Below are positions 1-12,395 of a DNA stretch of 64,000 nucleotides, piece by piece. Each line of letters opens with the position of its first letter. Position 1 is the stretch's first letter. Both the position numbers and the translations under genes were made by a program. The notes under the pieces are model-generated. The model was not told the origin of the DNA. It worked only from the letters and a program-made list of their open reading frames with translations, and ran no database searches. The DNA lies in contig OV121081.1 in NCBI GenBank assembly GCA_921293015.1, forward strand, positions 52,539,877-52,603,876, read 5' to 3'. Source of the DNA: Phorcus lineatus. Lineage: Eukaryota > Mollusca > Gastropoda > Trochida > Trochidae.

Positions 1-267
1 AGGCAAACCTGACGGCTCACGTAACGGAGCCTGGTGATATATAGTGGAGCATGTAGATTTCATTGCAATGAGATTGATACATAAGAGAAAGGCGCTCCGT
101 ATCATTCGAATGTTCTTCATGTCAAGTGATAAAAGCAAAACCGTTGTCCATTGGATAAAACAGATACAAACGGGTGTATCTAGATTAACAGGCTACGACT
201 ATCTGGGACGTAAGTGTATATCACTGATAGTTTGTCTACGGCTTTTGTTTCATCAGGTGTTACAGGT

Positions 268-489
268 TTAGATCACGCTTTCGCAATTGTTGCAATGATT
301 TCCTTTGTTGAAAGTGTAGGCGTATTCGCCGACACAGTACACCTTCATTGTACACCTACATTTGTTCTTGTATACCTTGGTTCGTATCCCGCCAGGGGCT
401 CGGCAACTTTGTCTGCAGTAGAGAACTGTTCTACACGCAGTCGGGTTTGGGTGCAATGCTACACTGAAATTCAGCGTAGTATCACCCAT
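268..489 (-). CDS. possible terminal exon or ORF of a small cysteine-rich protein
   Basis: A 73-residue minus-strand frame with nine cysteines (ACRTVLYCRQSCR near the middle, then CRC, YC, and HCNNC near the end), in a patch visibly GC-richer than its surroundings. A stop lies just upstream of its ATG, and a TTTCAG inside the frame could be an acceptor, so it might be the last exon of a secreted protein or a chance frame. I do not recognise the family. No poly(A) signal is evident before the window edge. Confidence 0.22.
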   Translation of the reverse strand: MGDTTLNFSVALHPNPTACRTVLYCRQSCRAPGGIRTKVYKNKCRCTMKVYCVGEYAYTFNKGNHCNNCESVI

Positions 490-957
490 GGTTCGCTAGT
501 TCCAGCCGATGCTCGCAGGTTTCACCGCAATGCATAGCCACAATGGTGTTGCGGGCTTTCTCCCTGCAATAATACTAGCAGCCGCGATATAAGTGAAATA
601 ATCTTGAAAGCGGCGTTAGACACCACTCACCTCACCTCTTGTATACCTACTATACTACCTAAACAACTATTATGAGGCTTTTATGAAATCAATTATGTAC
701 CTTACAAACTGTACTAATGAACCAACATGCATAGTGAGAGTAACTTAACATTAAAAGATACAAAGACCAAACTACAACATTAATGATAATAATAATTTTA
801 AAAAATCAATACTACTAATAATAATAATTATAAAAGTTATTTCGAAAATTCGTTTCGTACTCTAGGTACCCGGCAATGTAAGCGAAGTTCAATTCTTGTA
901 CTGCCGTGCGTCAAGCAAGAGATCTACATCGCCAGTCTTGTAACGTTTTTTGGGTTA

Positions 958-1021
958 GACTCAGTCAGGAATCGAACCCCGGCCTCCCGGTTGACGACCG
1001 GACACTCTATACAAATTAGTC
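958..1021 (-). pseudogene. degraded tRNA-Asp(GTC)-like element
   Basis: Read on the minus strand there is a B-box-like GGTTCGATTCC, an anticodon hairpin CCGG-TCGTCAA-CCGG with GTC at the anticodon position, and acceptor arms that pair at five of seven positions. The D arm is shortened (64 nt total), position 33 is C where T is expected, and the T stem is broken. It is therefore a tRNA pseudogene or the head of a tRNA-derived SINE. Confidence 0.5.
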
Positions 1022-4000
1022 TTTTACAAGGCAATGTCGACTTGCTTGAATTCATTCAGTGATTATTTAGGCTAGATATGAGACTCTACGATACACGAAA
1101 GTTGTTATTTTGATTTTTTACTGAATATTGTTGAGTGACATTACTGCGTAATCCTTTACAACATATGTAAGAACCGTCCAGGAAAAAGAATGAAATATAT
1201 GTAATTGAATAATAGAATGAAGAGAAAGTAAATGATACGACAGACGGTCGGCCGCTGTTTGAAATAAGTGTAAGGAAACAAAACGTTTCGTTTCGTCAAA
1301 TAAGACATGTTTTAGGTTTGTTAATAGCTTAGCTAATCAAGAACAACAATCTTGAAAATGAAAAGTATATTTTGTTACTTTGCCAGAGTGTCTGGTGTTT
1401 TTTCATATGAGACAGGCTCTTCAGTAGTAACCATTGTAGTAATTTCCATTATTGATTCGAATATTTTTGCTGCTCGACTCTCATCTGCTATCGTCGTCTA
1501 CATCCTGTAAAATGGGCTTGATATCCACGTCAGTTATCTGCGAAAACCTTTTGGGCCATTTGAAATAATTCTTTTGCCCTTGAAATGTATTGACAAATTG
1601 TTTGCTTGTGCATGTGCATTGCATGAGCGCCATGTTGATATTAACACGTACAAGATAAACAAGATGAGGGTTTAATCACTGAATGTGATTATAAAGTTGA
1701 AAGTAATTATATAATCGCTGTACATGTTCTTTTCAAAATAAACTCGACAAATCATATGAACCGACACCTTCTAGGTGTATTGCTCCATAATTCCTCCTGT
1801 TTTCAAGACTCTTGGACTCATAAGCCCAACGATTCTTGACAACAGAAGAAATATAAAGCAATACATCTCGAAATGTGCACATGTGTGTTTATTTCATACT
1901 TACCGGGCATCGGTATGCATGGCTATTGTTACTGGCCATCGTTTGCAGCGTACTGTCTTAATTCAGATGCCTATAGTGTGCAATTTTATGAACAAAAGTC
2001 TTGATAAGTGTTAAGAATAACTCCTCGTCCAATTAATGGAGTTTACGGCTTTTGTATTCTCACTCACGATTCAAGTGAATGAATTGAAAGACAACGAGCT
2101 TGATACAAAACCAAGCGTAATTGTTTGTGCTCCAGTTCATATTAATGACCATCATGAAGATTTTAATATTAAAAACGATATTTACATATTTTCATGCTAT
2201 CAACAATTTTATAGCGCCGATAACCAGCTACGCTGCGCAATACGCTTCAATACATTTGTACATACTTTCCCAACATTAACTCCTTTTGGAGCTTGCAACT
2301 TTTGCAGCCATTTTTGCGCACTGAGTTTACTCACTATGCTCCATGCTTTCATCGGTCTTCTGTTGTCTATTAAGTAAGAATGATACATGAATTGTAAATG
2401 GTAAGTTTCCTGTGAATTGTTTGGAAAATATGCCAGATATGGTTATACTTTCTGTCAGTTGATGAAGAACATTAACAGGTTTCCCTTTGTTCAGTTACTT
2501 CAACACGCCAGAGTGATGTATGACGTCAAAGTTTCTTTGAAATTCTTATCTGAATCTAAGATCAGTTTCATTGCCAGCGCAGACAACAGAAGACGTTTTT
2601 GCTTTCAAAAGACTCAACGTTTAGACATCCAGAATCGATATAAAGTTGACATTTACTTTTTTATTTGAAAATGTTACCTACATATTGTATACGATTCCAA
2701 GATGTTCTTTACAGTTACAGTGAAATTAATTACCAATTTTCAATAAACTGCCAATTAGTAACGAGTTTAAATCGTGATTACATGGACTGATAATCTACCG
2801 AAATCACTTTCCTCCATGTTGTACTTATCCAATTCATCAGCATATTGTAAAGAGCATTTTGCACATTACAAATAACCGCACAACAACTAAGCAATCAACA
2901 CCTAGACCGCTTAGGGATTTATACGAATATCAGACCGGGTTAGGTCGTATATCATATCGATGATACACTGTTTAGCATGTTTTCCCCAATTTCCTTTTGT
3001 TAGGGCCATATTCATCCTGACGACTGTAGCGCCACCAGTCAAGTCCCACAAAAGGCTAATAGAGCGCTATTATGAGGGGTAAGTCGCAGGGGATATTCCG
3101 CTTTCACTGCTGTAAGGTTTAGAGGATGTATACATCACATTCCAGGCTGTCAATCGAAGACGGCTCCGCCAATCAATAGCTCTGCTGAAGCCTGGTCGCA
3201 AGCAGGCAGTCACTTCTACAGCACTGGCAAGGCAGGTACTACAGTGGTTAAGAATACAGCACGGACAAGGCTCGTTAATCAATGACAATTCAAGGATTAT
3301 GCTTGTTTAGATAGGACAATGAGAAATATTACTAAACAAATATTTGAGTGTGTTTTTCCAATGTTCCTTGATTAGTTTTCATTCCGGGAGAGGAGAGAAG
3401 CGTCCATGTGATTACTACTGGTACGGAACGGCCTTCCAAATCTCGCAGCTTTAAAATTCTGAGCATAAGGTGAGTTTTGCAATGCTCTCATATTTTTTTA
3501 ACATTTTGTTAAAAAAAGGTAATCTGCTATGTTTTCATTTGGAGTGTTTTATCGATTGTGTGCGAACTTCCCAATATAGAAAGATTCATAGATGCTTGAC
3601 AATACCGAGAGGCGTGACTGTGTGATCTAACCAATTTACGGCTTTCGTTTACAAACCCTGTTTGACATTAATGATTGAGACAGGTAAAACACTTTGATTT
3701 AATACATTACGACGATGTCTGTAATTATTCGTATTAAATGAAAAATTCTAAATATTTTGTGACACGTTGCGCTCCTACAGCTTTGATTTTAATTCCTATT
3801 TAATATGCCACTTTTTGTCGCTTGAACTTGAAGGTAGGTATCGATTTCTTGATTCTTGGTGAAATAGAGCGTCTACTTTAAAAAATGAACTTTCTGCTTT
3901 GAAGAAATTTTGGCTCAAGAATATGAAGATTTCTTTAGTGCGACAGGGGTAACAGAACTACTGGCAAATATCAACGTTTGCATAATATATTCATAGCCCA

Positions 4001-6269
4001 AACCATAGTTATTGTAATCCCAGATTTCATACATCAGTGGCACTTGCTAGCTCTTACTATAATATGTAGAATAACAAACATTGATGTATATATACGACGC
4101 AGTTTATTATCGTTGTAAATTTTCTTTAATGTAGTTATAGTTTCATTTCAGTATTCAGTGTGACGTGGGAGGGGATTATATTTGACGGTGTTTTAACGCA
4201 TATTGGTTTTTTTTGGAAATGCTTTTTTAAAATATTGATTGTTTTTTTATTACCATTAGATGAAATTTAATATAGATAATAGTATCATTGTAAAAAGTCT
4301 TGAATCGCGTTATACAAGCCAATCTTTTTCGTTTTTGACAAAACATAAAACAGGAAGGAAGATTGATCGGATGTGACTCATACTAGTTTCTTAATGACTT
4401 TATGATATACATAATACATTATGTTAAGCATAAAGTAGATCGTTGTAGATCTGTATTCTGCTTTTGATTTTAATTCAGGGAACCTGTGTAGTAAAACCTA
4501 TATTTCATTTTGAAAAGATATTAAAGTTGTAATTTAATCGTTTACTTTGTGTTAATCCATGGAATTCCATATCCGCTGTGAATAAGATATGGTACTACAA
4601 GTTTATGATATTGATCTTGCTTAAACTTTTTTTAATGCAACGTTGTTTTTTGTAACCCATCTCTTGTAGTTATCATCAACCTTACATATTATTCTCTTCG
4701 AATTTGTGAATTTGATATTTATTAACTCCCATTTATGGTATGTGAAGATGAAGTTTAAGTCTATAAAACCTGCTTACTCATCAGTTGAACAAGGAAGTAC
4801 TGAACTTATTTAATACAGTCTGATAGGAGATAGAGTTACTTTAAGACTAATATCTTCAACATCATCAATTTGATATATGTGAGGTTTCATCAAAGACTAT
4901 GTGATGCGCTATCTTGTCTTCACTAATTCATGATTCGCTTTAATTTAGGGAGGGAGGGAAATGCCGACAAAGTTACTGATTGGTCGATGTCAGTACTTTG
5001 AACAGGCAATATGACACTGATCAGTGAGGTATATGATTATTGTAATCAAGACTCGATAGACGGTATGTAATTTGGTGCTATCAGACAATACAACTTGATA
5101 CCACGGACAGGACAAAGTAACTTGATGCCTCTGTCTAAATGATGATAAACTGCATGGTCCCTGTGACGGTATCATTTTATAGGGTAGACTCCTCTGATTA
5201 CATAGAGTTATACCTTGATCCTCTGTCTCATAATACACAGAGCCGTCTTACCATAAACCCATCGAGAGATGTGGAGCCTTCAAAAGAATTTCGTAATGAA
5301 TTCTCTTCAGACGTCAAGTCGTTTATGGTAATGAAAATATTAACTGTTGATTTCCTGCTTGCAATTAAATTGTATCAGCTTAACGCAAAAATGTGTAGTT
5401 AACAATTTTAAATATTACTTTAGAAAACGTATGACATTTTATAACCTGTTTGAGAGACAAAACACTATAGAAACTCATCTCCCGGAGATATTGTGTATTT
5501 CTTGTTCAGAACTTACCTCATGTCTTTTTCAGAAAAAAAGTGTAAGTTTGCAAGAGCATGAAACTAAATAAGGACAAAAATATTTCATCACAAATTTACA
5601 AGCACATACTTAGCAAATCAATTTTAAGGAACTCTGCAAGAATATGAAGTACATAATGGAATAGCATTTCAAAAGAAGCAGACTATGTTTCAATCTGGCT
5701 CGTTGGAGTGATACTTACATTTACTACAGACTAAACTGTCAGAAGAAATTGCTCTCATATTGACAGGTGCCCGATTCCATCTCTTTAACCACTAAAACCA
5801 TCCATCCTTTTAAACCATAGTACTACGTTAACCTTATAAGCACGACAGGTATAGGGCTGTTAAGCTAAATTGATCGTTGGAAACATTCGATGGTCTATGT
5901 TAGTAATTTAGTCTTTGTATCATATCATTTCGTTTCTCAGTAATGATTGATTTCCACGATGTTCCCTCTAATAAACCAGGAATATGCCTATAATCATGTT
6001 TCATTACAGATTAGATGGTTTTCGTAGCATAAATCTGTTTGAAGTTATGAATAATTTTTTTATCTTCAGTAAACGGTGTTTTACGTTAGTGGAAACAATT
6101 AAAAGCTAATTTGAGGAGAGTTTTTCTAAGGGTACCGTACAGGATATTGCCAAATACTTCGAAAACAAAAAGAACTGTATGGATAACATGAACACGTGAA
6201 GAATTTCCAAGTTGTGAAAACTGACAGTTATTTTCTACTGGCCGTTGTCTAATAGGTTTGCTTACTGAT
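1022..6269. other. AT-rich intergenic DNA
   Basis: No gene supported. A GC-richer patch at about 3010-3290 has a 72-residue minus frame without recognisable domains. The remaining short frames look random. Confidence 0.5.
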
Positions 6270-6550
6270 AATACCTAGACCTGTCAGTGAAGATAAACCG
6301 TGTTATCATTCACTGGTGAAAATACTATTGAAACGTGTTATCAATCGCCACTTGACAAATATGACCTTGAGATCGAGGTTTGATGACTGAAAATAGCCTG
6401 CCATAAGTTTTGACGAATCAATAAGGAGAAATACGATATTTTTTTATTGTGTGATTGCCGGTGAAATACCTAGATCTGTCAGTGAAAATAAACCGTGTTA
6501 TCATTCACTACTGAAAATAATATTGAAACGTGTTATCAGTCCCCAGTGAC
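6270..6550. repeat. two diverged direct repeats of about 85 bp, period 195
   Basis: Copies at about 6270-6355 and 6465-6550 share ATACCTAGA-CTGTCAGTGA, TAAACCGTGTTATCATTCAC and TTGAAACGTGTTATCA. Roughly nine in ten bases agree. Confidence 0.75.
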
Positions 6551-6715
6551 TGATAACAACGATTACCTGAAGTCATCAAACAATGCCCTGACGTTATGAC
6601 ACGCTCATGACGTCATGTTGTTGCTGAGGTGACGGGCTGCTTCAGAGGCCGAGTCAACATAAATGTGCTTCGATTTCCGTAAAAATACAACGTTTAAATA
6701 ATAAAATAATAGAAA

Positions 6716-6863
6716 ATTTGTCTTTTCTTGACGTATACAATGTTTATCTCAGTGAGGAAGAAAATTCAAATCATCACGCGTGGCGTAGCCATAAGTGATC
6801 ATTTATATTTGTTCTGCCTTACTCGATGAGATAAACATGGTGGTATTCGTCAAGAAAACAAAT
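6716..6863. repeat. foldback (inverted repeat with about 45-bp arms)
   Basis: Left arm around TTTTCTTGACGTATAC and GTTTATCTCA (6716-6760) is repeated in reverse complement at about 6825-6863 (TGAGATAAAC, then TTCGTCAAGAAAAC). It is probably a small MITE remnant. ATGACGTCAT lies upstream at 6607. Confidence 0.6.
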
Positions 6864-7937
6864 ATCCTCTTTGTATATTAATTTCGTATTTATTTAATAC
6901 GTAGCCTGTCAAAATCTATGTCAATCTATTTTGCTTTTTTTAAACAAAACAAGTGTGAAATTGAAGGATTTGGAGAAAGGAAAGATACAATAGCAGCTTC
7001 GAAAAAACACCATTTTGATATTGCACAACTATCTTCGAAAATCTCTGAAATACTCAACGGATATACAATTATGTATTGGTTGGTGTCATGCCTAACCTGC
7101 TTTAACTAAAAAAACGCAAATAAACATTTGTACTAGCATTCCACTGTCTAATTTTAACAGTGATATGTGTCGATTTCACTGCCCATTTTAAATTGCTATA
7201 TATATTGCCTGTGAGTTTTCTCTAAGATTTTTTTTTGTAACTCGACTGGGTTCACTACTACAGTCACTTGTATGGATATACATCGCAATTAAATAAACGC
7301 AGCTGTCATACAGATTACCATAGATGCAATTATCTGTAAAGAAATATCCTTAACTTGAGTCATTATTCCTATGAAATATTCTTTCATCACAACCATTTTG
7401 CTTCGTTACTATCGAGAAACACAGAAATATTTGTATTCGTTTGGTGACCTTTAATACGTAAACCAGCCATTTCTGGCGCGCAAATTCATCGTGACAAGTA
7501 AACCGATTTCCTTAAGATACATGGACATGCAATACATTCATATCGCATTGAATAATATATAATATATAATATATATTATCTGTATCATACAACATCATGA
7601 TTCATGTTGAAATAAAGCTATTTTGAGTATATGGACGTGCTGTATAATTCATAGGATGCGTTCCTCACTCCCATCAAATCGATGGGAGTCAATGGCATTA
7701 AATTAGATTTATAATGAATATTTTCAACATCTGATTATGATAAAAAGCATTGGTAATTGTATTTGTCGCAATGAAAGCATTACATTCACCTTATCGGACC
7801 AGTACTTTTTATTATTAGGACCTGATAGCAGAGATTTAATCTTGACGAGTGTCCACTGTTGAATGAAGCAAGGCGATTCCATCTATCAAGTCTCTTCAAC
7901 CTAGATTAGGATCTGACCTAAATCTTTTGTATTTCAG
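6864..7937. other. upstream flank of the nAChR gene
   Basis: AT-rich, with a short AT palindrome at about 7550-7580. No promoter motif can be called with confidence. Confidence 0.4.
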
Positions 7938-8109
7938 AAGTCTGTCAACACGTATCGGAAATCTGAAACAGAAGTTCTTTTTGTGATTCATCTGACTGAG
8001 AACTGCAGCGCCATTGCACATGAGCGCTGGAGAGAGATGACAGATAAACCAGCCTGACCGGAAGTGGACTTTTACAGTCTGCGCATCAAATGGGTGAAGA
8101 CTCCTTAGG
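7938..8109 (+). promoter_or_regulatory. 5' leader of the nAChR mRNA with three short uORFs
   Basis: A plausible acceptor (GTATTTCAG, ending 7937) suggests the leader of exon 1 begins at 7938. Three short reading frames precede the start: 8020-8040 (7 codons with stop), 8037-8057 (7) and 8090-8113 (8). The first ends in the ATGA that starts the second; the third ends in the ATGA containing the main start at 8110. The transcript boundary is inferred; the ORFs are read directly. Confidence 0.4.
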
Positions 8110-8170
8110 ATGAGTGCTGATAACCTTTGCTTTTGGATTAGTTTCGCCAGCGCCTTCTTATTGCACGGAG
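8110..8170 (+). CDS. nAChR coding exon 1 (start codon and signal peptide)
   Basis: ATG at 8110 with A at -3 opens 20 codons plus one base, followed by a strong donor (G|GTAAGA at 8171). The peptide MSADNLCFWISFASAFLLHG is a credible signal peptide with a hydrophobic LCFWISFASAFLL core. The phase-1 end matches exon 2, and a phase-1 first intron after the signal peptide is usual in nAChR genes. The link across a 14.5-kb intron is inferred from phase and content only. The alternative is a start at 22571, upstream of and in frame with exon 2. Confidence 0.6.
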
Positions 8171-11100
8171 GTAAGAATCATTTGACCTTTACCAAAATAG
8201 CAATTTAGGAGTGCAATATACAACCGTCTAGAATTAAAAAGCTTTTATGCCCACTTTTGGAAAATACTCAATCTTGGTTAAAGGAGAAAGTGAAATGAAT
8301 GAAATTGTAACAAGATAAACATTAATGTTATTAAAAGGATCGTATTTGGAATAATCAAATTAGATTTTGTTCCACTTATTTCAAGTATTTTCAAAACATT
8401 TGGCGAAAACTATTGGCATTAGTAGATTAAACATGTAATCATCTTTAAATGATAATATAGAGTTTTTTTACGTGCAGATGAACCTCAATAAAAACTTAAA
8501 ATTGTAAAATCTACTGCTTTTTTAGAGGACAATATTCCTTCAGAAAATGTACTTGAGATCGGGCTTTAATAAGGACTTTAAGGATTATTTTCCATTACGA
8601 ACCTACGGTAAGATCACGCAGAGCAATGGAAGATTTTCAGCTATTGTTGTCAGTATAAGCAAGCTTTTTAGGAAATGAGGAAAAAGTATCCCCTGGTACA
8701 TTTTAATCAATTCAATCTTGGCTTACGTTGGTTAGGCAAAAATAATTCAGGGAGTGCTTCACAACATTCAGATTAAGTTAGATAAAAAAGGAAAGAAAAA
8801 TCTTTTTATAACAGCAAAGAGAATGGCCCTAGAGAATACGAGAAGGCAAGAAATGATATGTTACATTGAAAATGAACTTTATTCCGTATATTCCAAGTAA
8901 ATCGGTTATGATATCTGAAAACAAATTCATATAAAGAAATTGGATTCATTTTTAAAATCTTTGTGATGTATAGTTTGATATCACATTCTATCGAAGGAAA
9001 CACTTTATAGTTGTATAAATTTAAATTTGATTTGCTTTACTTCAATTATAAAAATGTTTTTCAATGCATAGTACATTGTGTAACGCGCAGGATCAAACAA
9101 AGATCTATACCATTTTCATCAATAATTACTCCATCTGTTAGAGTGTATATTATATGTCACGTACAATTACAATTTCTGTCTGGAACCCACACAGACTGGT
9201 TGTGTTGTCTATACAATTTAACAGCTTCACTCTAACCTTTTAAAGACGTATTCATGTCTCGATACGATACAATTAAGTAAAACACAAATTGAATAATCGA
9301 TTTGCTTTTCCACACATGTAAGAGATGCAATACTTCGCTCATTTTACTAAACATCACAATATTCATAGTATTGTCGTCATGTATACATAGGCACATAAAT
9401 AGTTTTGAAAGGAAAGTTAATAATACCGCCTCCGGTTACTACATATTTACAAGTTCCATTTTTCATTATGTGCTTGCTTCGAACAGATTGATAATTAGAT
9501 GCCATGCGATGCGATTCGATGCGATGATAATTAAATAGTATGCAACATACGAAAACCGAATCAGGCAAACCCACTGTCACAAGGCAGATCATGGATGGTC
9601 CGTCCTTGCATCAGTGCGTGCGTCTTTGCTTTCGTCATAGCAATAACTCAACATATTGATCATTATGTTTACATGAAAGTTGATATAGTAATCAAACAGG
9701 CAGTGTTTGGTTTTCTCCTTTAAACTTTGAACGTTGGAAGTTGTAATAAAGTTGGAAGTTGTAATATAAAAACACAGATCAAACTTGGTATTCCAAACAA
9801 ATATCATATACAGAAGACACTAGCATATTAAGGCATTTGTATGTTTGGCTGTAGCAACGCACTTACATGTTTGTTTCAAGTTAGGACTCGAAAACATTTT
9901 GGCTTTGTTCAATCAAACCTTAGACTCGGAAACTCTAAATGCATCACTCTCTAGCACTTGTTAATTTAAACCTTGCTTACAACCAGTAAAACATCATGTT
10001 TGGGTGCAGCGCCCTCTTCGGCGAAAAGTTGCAATTCTTGATTTCTATGATTTCTCATTCCACTATCATGATCCGTCGCAGCAGCACTTGGCGACAGGCG
10101 CAAAAACTTACGGGAAATACGGCAAGACCTATCTAAGCAAGTCATTAGGGCTGGCCTAAGGCCATGCGTGAGAAGATGGGAGAAAACCAATATGTTTGTT
10201 GAATCTATTTCCAATGATTTGGAAGCGGATACATGAAGGTTTCGAAGTGATGAAAAAATGATAAGCCATTAGCCAGGGAAACAAGGGAACAATGGGGAAA
10301 CTATGTGTTAACAAAAATGAATAGAAAGACATTTTGGCGGTATTTAAGTTTAATTGCGTTTGAATATGAAAAAATATTTTGATGTTTATTGATTAATTGA
10401 TTATTATTACAAAGTGACTACCAAACTATTTGGCAAAGTTTGTCTTGAAAACGAATTGAACATGTCGAAAAATGTAAACATCCATGTCGCACCTACGAAG
10501 AAAACGCATTCTGACATTGCTTTTTACCATACACAAAAAAAGATAGAATGCTTCTCAGCCATAAACGTGATACACTGTAAATACGAAGTTATGTAACGTG
10601 CATGGTATGCAAAAGTGAAAATTAACCCTCTGTTTACAATGTTTAATTGAACAATCGGCAAACAACTGTAATCATTATTAATCATCGATAATAATTACAT
10701 AGTCTGTAATCAGTTGTACATGAATGAGTTGAATAACCTCTCAAAATGGATATTTTAAAGAAAATGTTAGCAAACAAATTTTGTTAGGCTGGTTAAATAT
10801 ATTTCACGGTAGTCAGGTTCATTATAAAGTCACTACACAACGTTGTGTACTTTAGAGTAACGACTGTCTGTTGAGAGCATCCAAAAGTGTTTTCTCACTG
10901 CGTATACAGTTGAAAGCATTTGTTTGAAAAATGTAAAAACCTGAAATATAGCTTATTACCCTGAAATAATTTATTTAGATTCCACGAAGGTTATTGCATG
11001 CTGAATTAAATACATACAGATTATGAGAGCAATTGCTCAACATTCGAATCGATTGACCAAATAAACCAAGCATATAATTACATGTGCACATCATACACGC

Positions 11101-12321
11101 GGGCGTCAAATGCATGGTAAACACTGCAGCTTTTCATGGTTTTTCTGAAAAGTGATGAGAAGTAACTTTATCAAGTAGCCATTATTAGCGTTCATCCTGG
11201 CATGTGTTTGCATGTCCCCTCTCAATCAATCAAATAATTAGTCCTCATTCTGATACAGTGTTTGATAAACGTTGGGAATCGGCTTTATTGTATTGATTCG
11301 CTGGACTGTGTCCTTATCTTGTCCGGTGGGAAGTTTGTCTAAGCTCAGCCCACGAGTTGACCCACTGTTTCAGAGAGCAGAGAGGATTATGGAATGTGTA
11401 ACTAGTAATAAGGACTCCTTCAAGTAGTTCCTGACTCATGAGGACACTGTTGCACTGACCTGTACTTAAATCTTGGACGTTGGCTGCCAACGATATAAAT
11501 TTGCTTTGTCCGATTGCCAACCCAAAACTTACAATGTAGTTTGATTCTCTACCAATATGTATCGTAGTAATGAACAGATACGTTTTCTTTAACTGTTATT
11601 GAGTTAGAAGCTCCTATTTTAACGCGAGTTTCATTCATTTGTCAGCCTCGTCGTGTTATTGCACTGAAGCAGTTTCGTCCAATACTTGCTTGTGGCCAGT
11701 TAGAGTCACATGATCATCACAAATTTATACTCCTCAAATTCTTTCTCGAGTAACATCAGATGTTGAACTAAGCAAAATGTCGAACAAAGCCATGTCTGTT
11801 GAGGAGTCAGCTACTAATTTGATTGAGAATAAAAGCAGCAAAACTTTATTGTAAGTGGGTGTAGTTATGAAGACTTTGAGGATTACTGTCAACGAGAACG
11901 ACCAATGTTTTCCTCTCACTGAATGACTACATGTCGACAAACCACAGGGGGTTAATAATTGTAGATTTGAAAGGCTATGTATGTATGGCTTTTAATGAAG
12001 GAACAGTTTTGTTTTTTCTCTCGAGAACATAAAGCCTTCACGTCATATGGTCAACTTAAAGGGCTACAGAGTATGTTGTTTGAGTCACATATGTCAAACT
12101 TCATAAATGGTCATATTTTATCGAGTGTAGTGGTTGGATCTTAAATTCATCATGTTAGTGATTATAAATTCAGTTAACTGACAATAAACAGGTTAAAGTC
12201 GTGATTTGTGTTCGAAAACTGGACAATGGGGCGCGCCATTGACTCAAACGTAATTTTTGAAATATATTTGCAAACGACACAAAGACAAATATTGATTGGT
12301 AGTGTTTAGTAGGTCATTTAA

Positions 12322-12395
<74 letters not shown>

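Noticed and set aside
3070..3288. 72-codon minus frame with several Cys
   Set aside because: No domain, no splice context I trust; probably repeat-derived.
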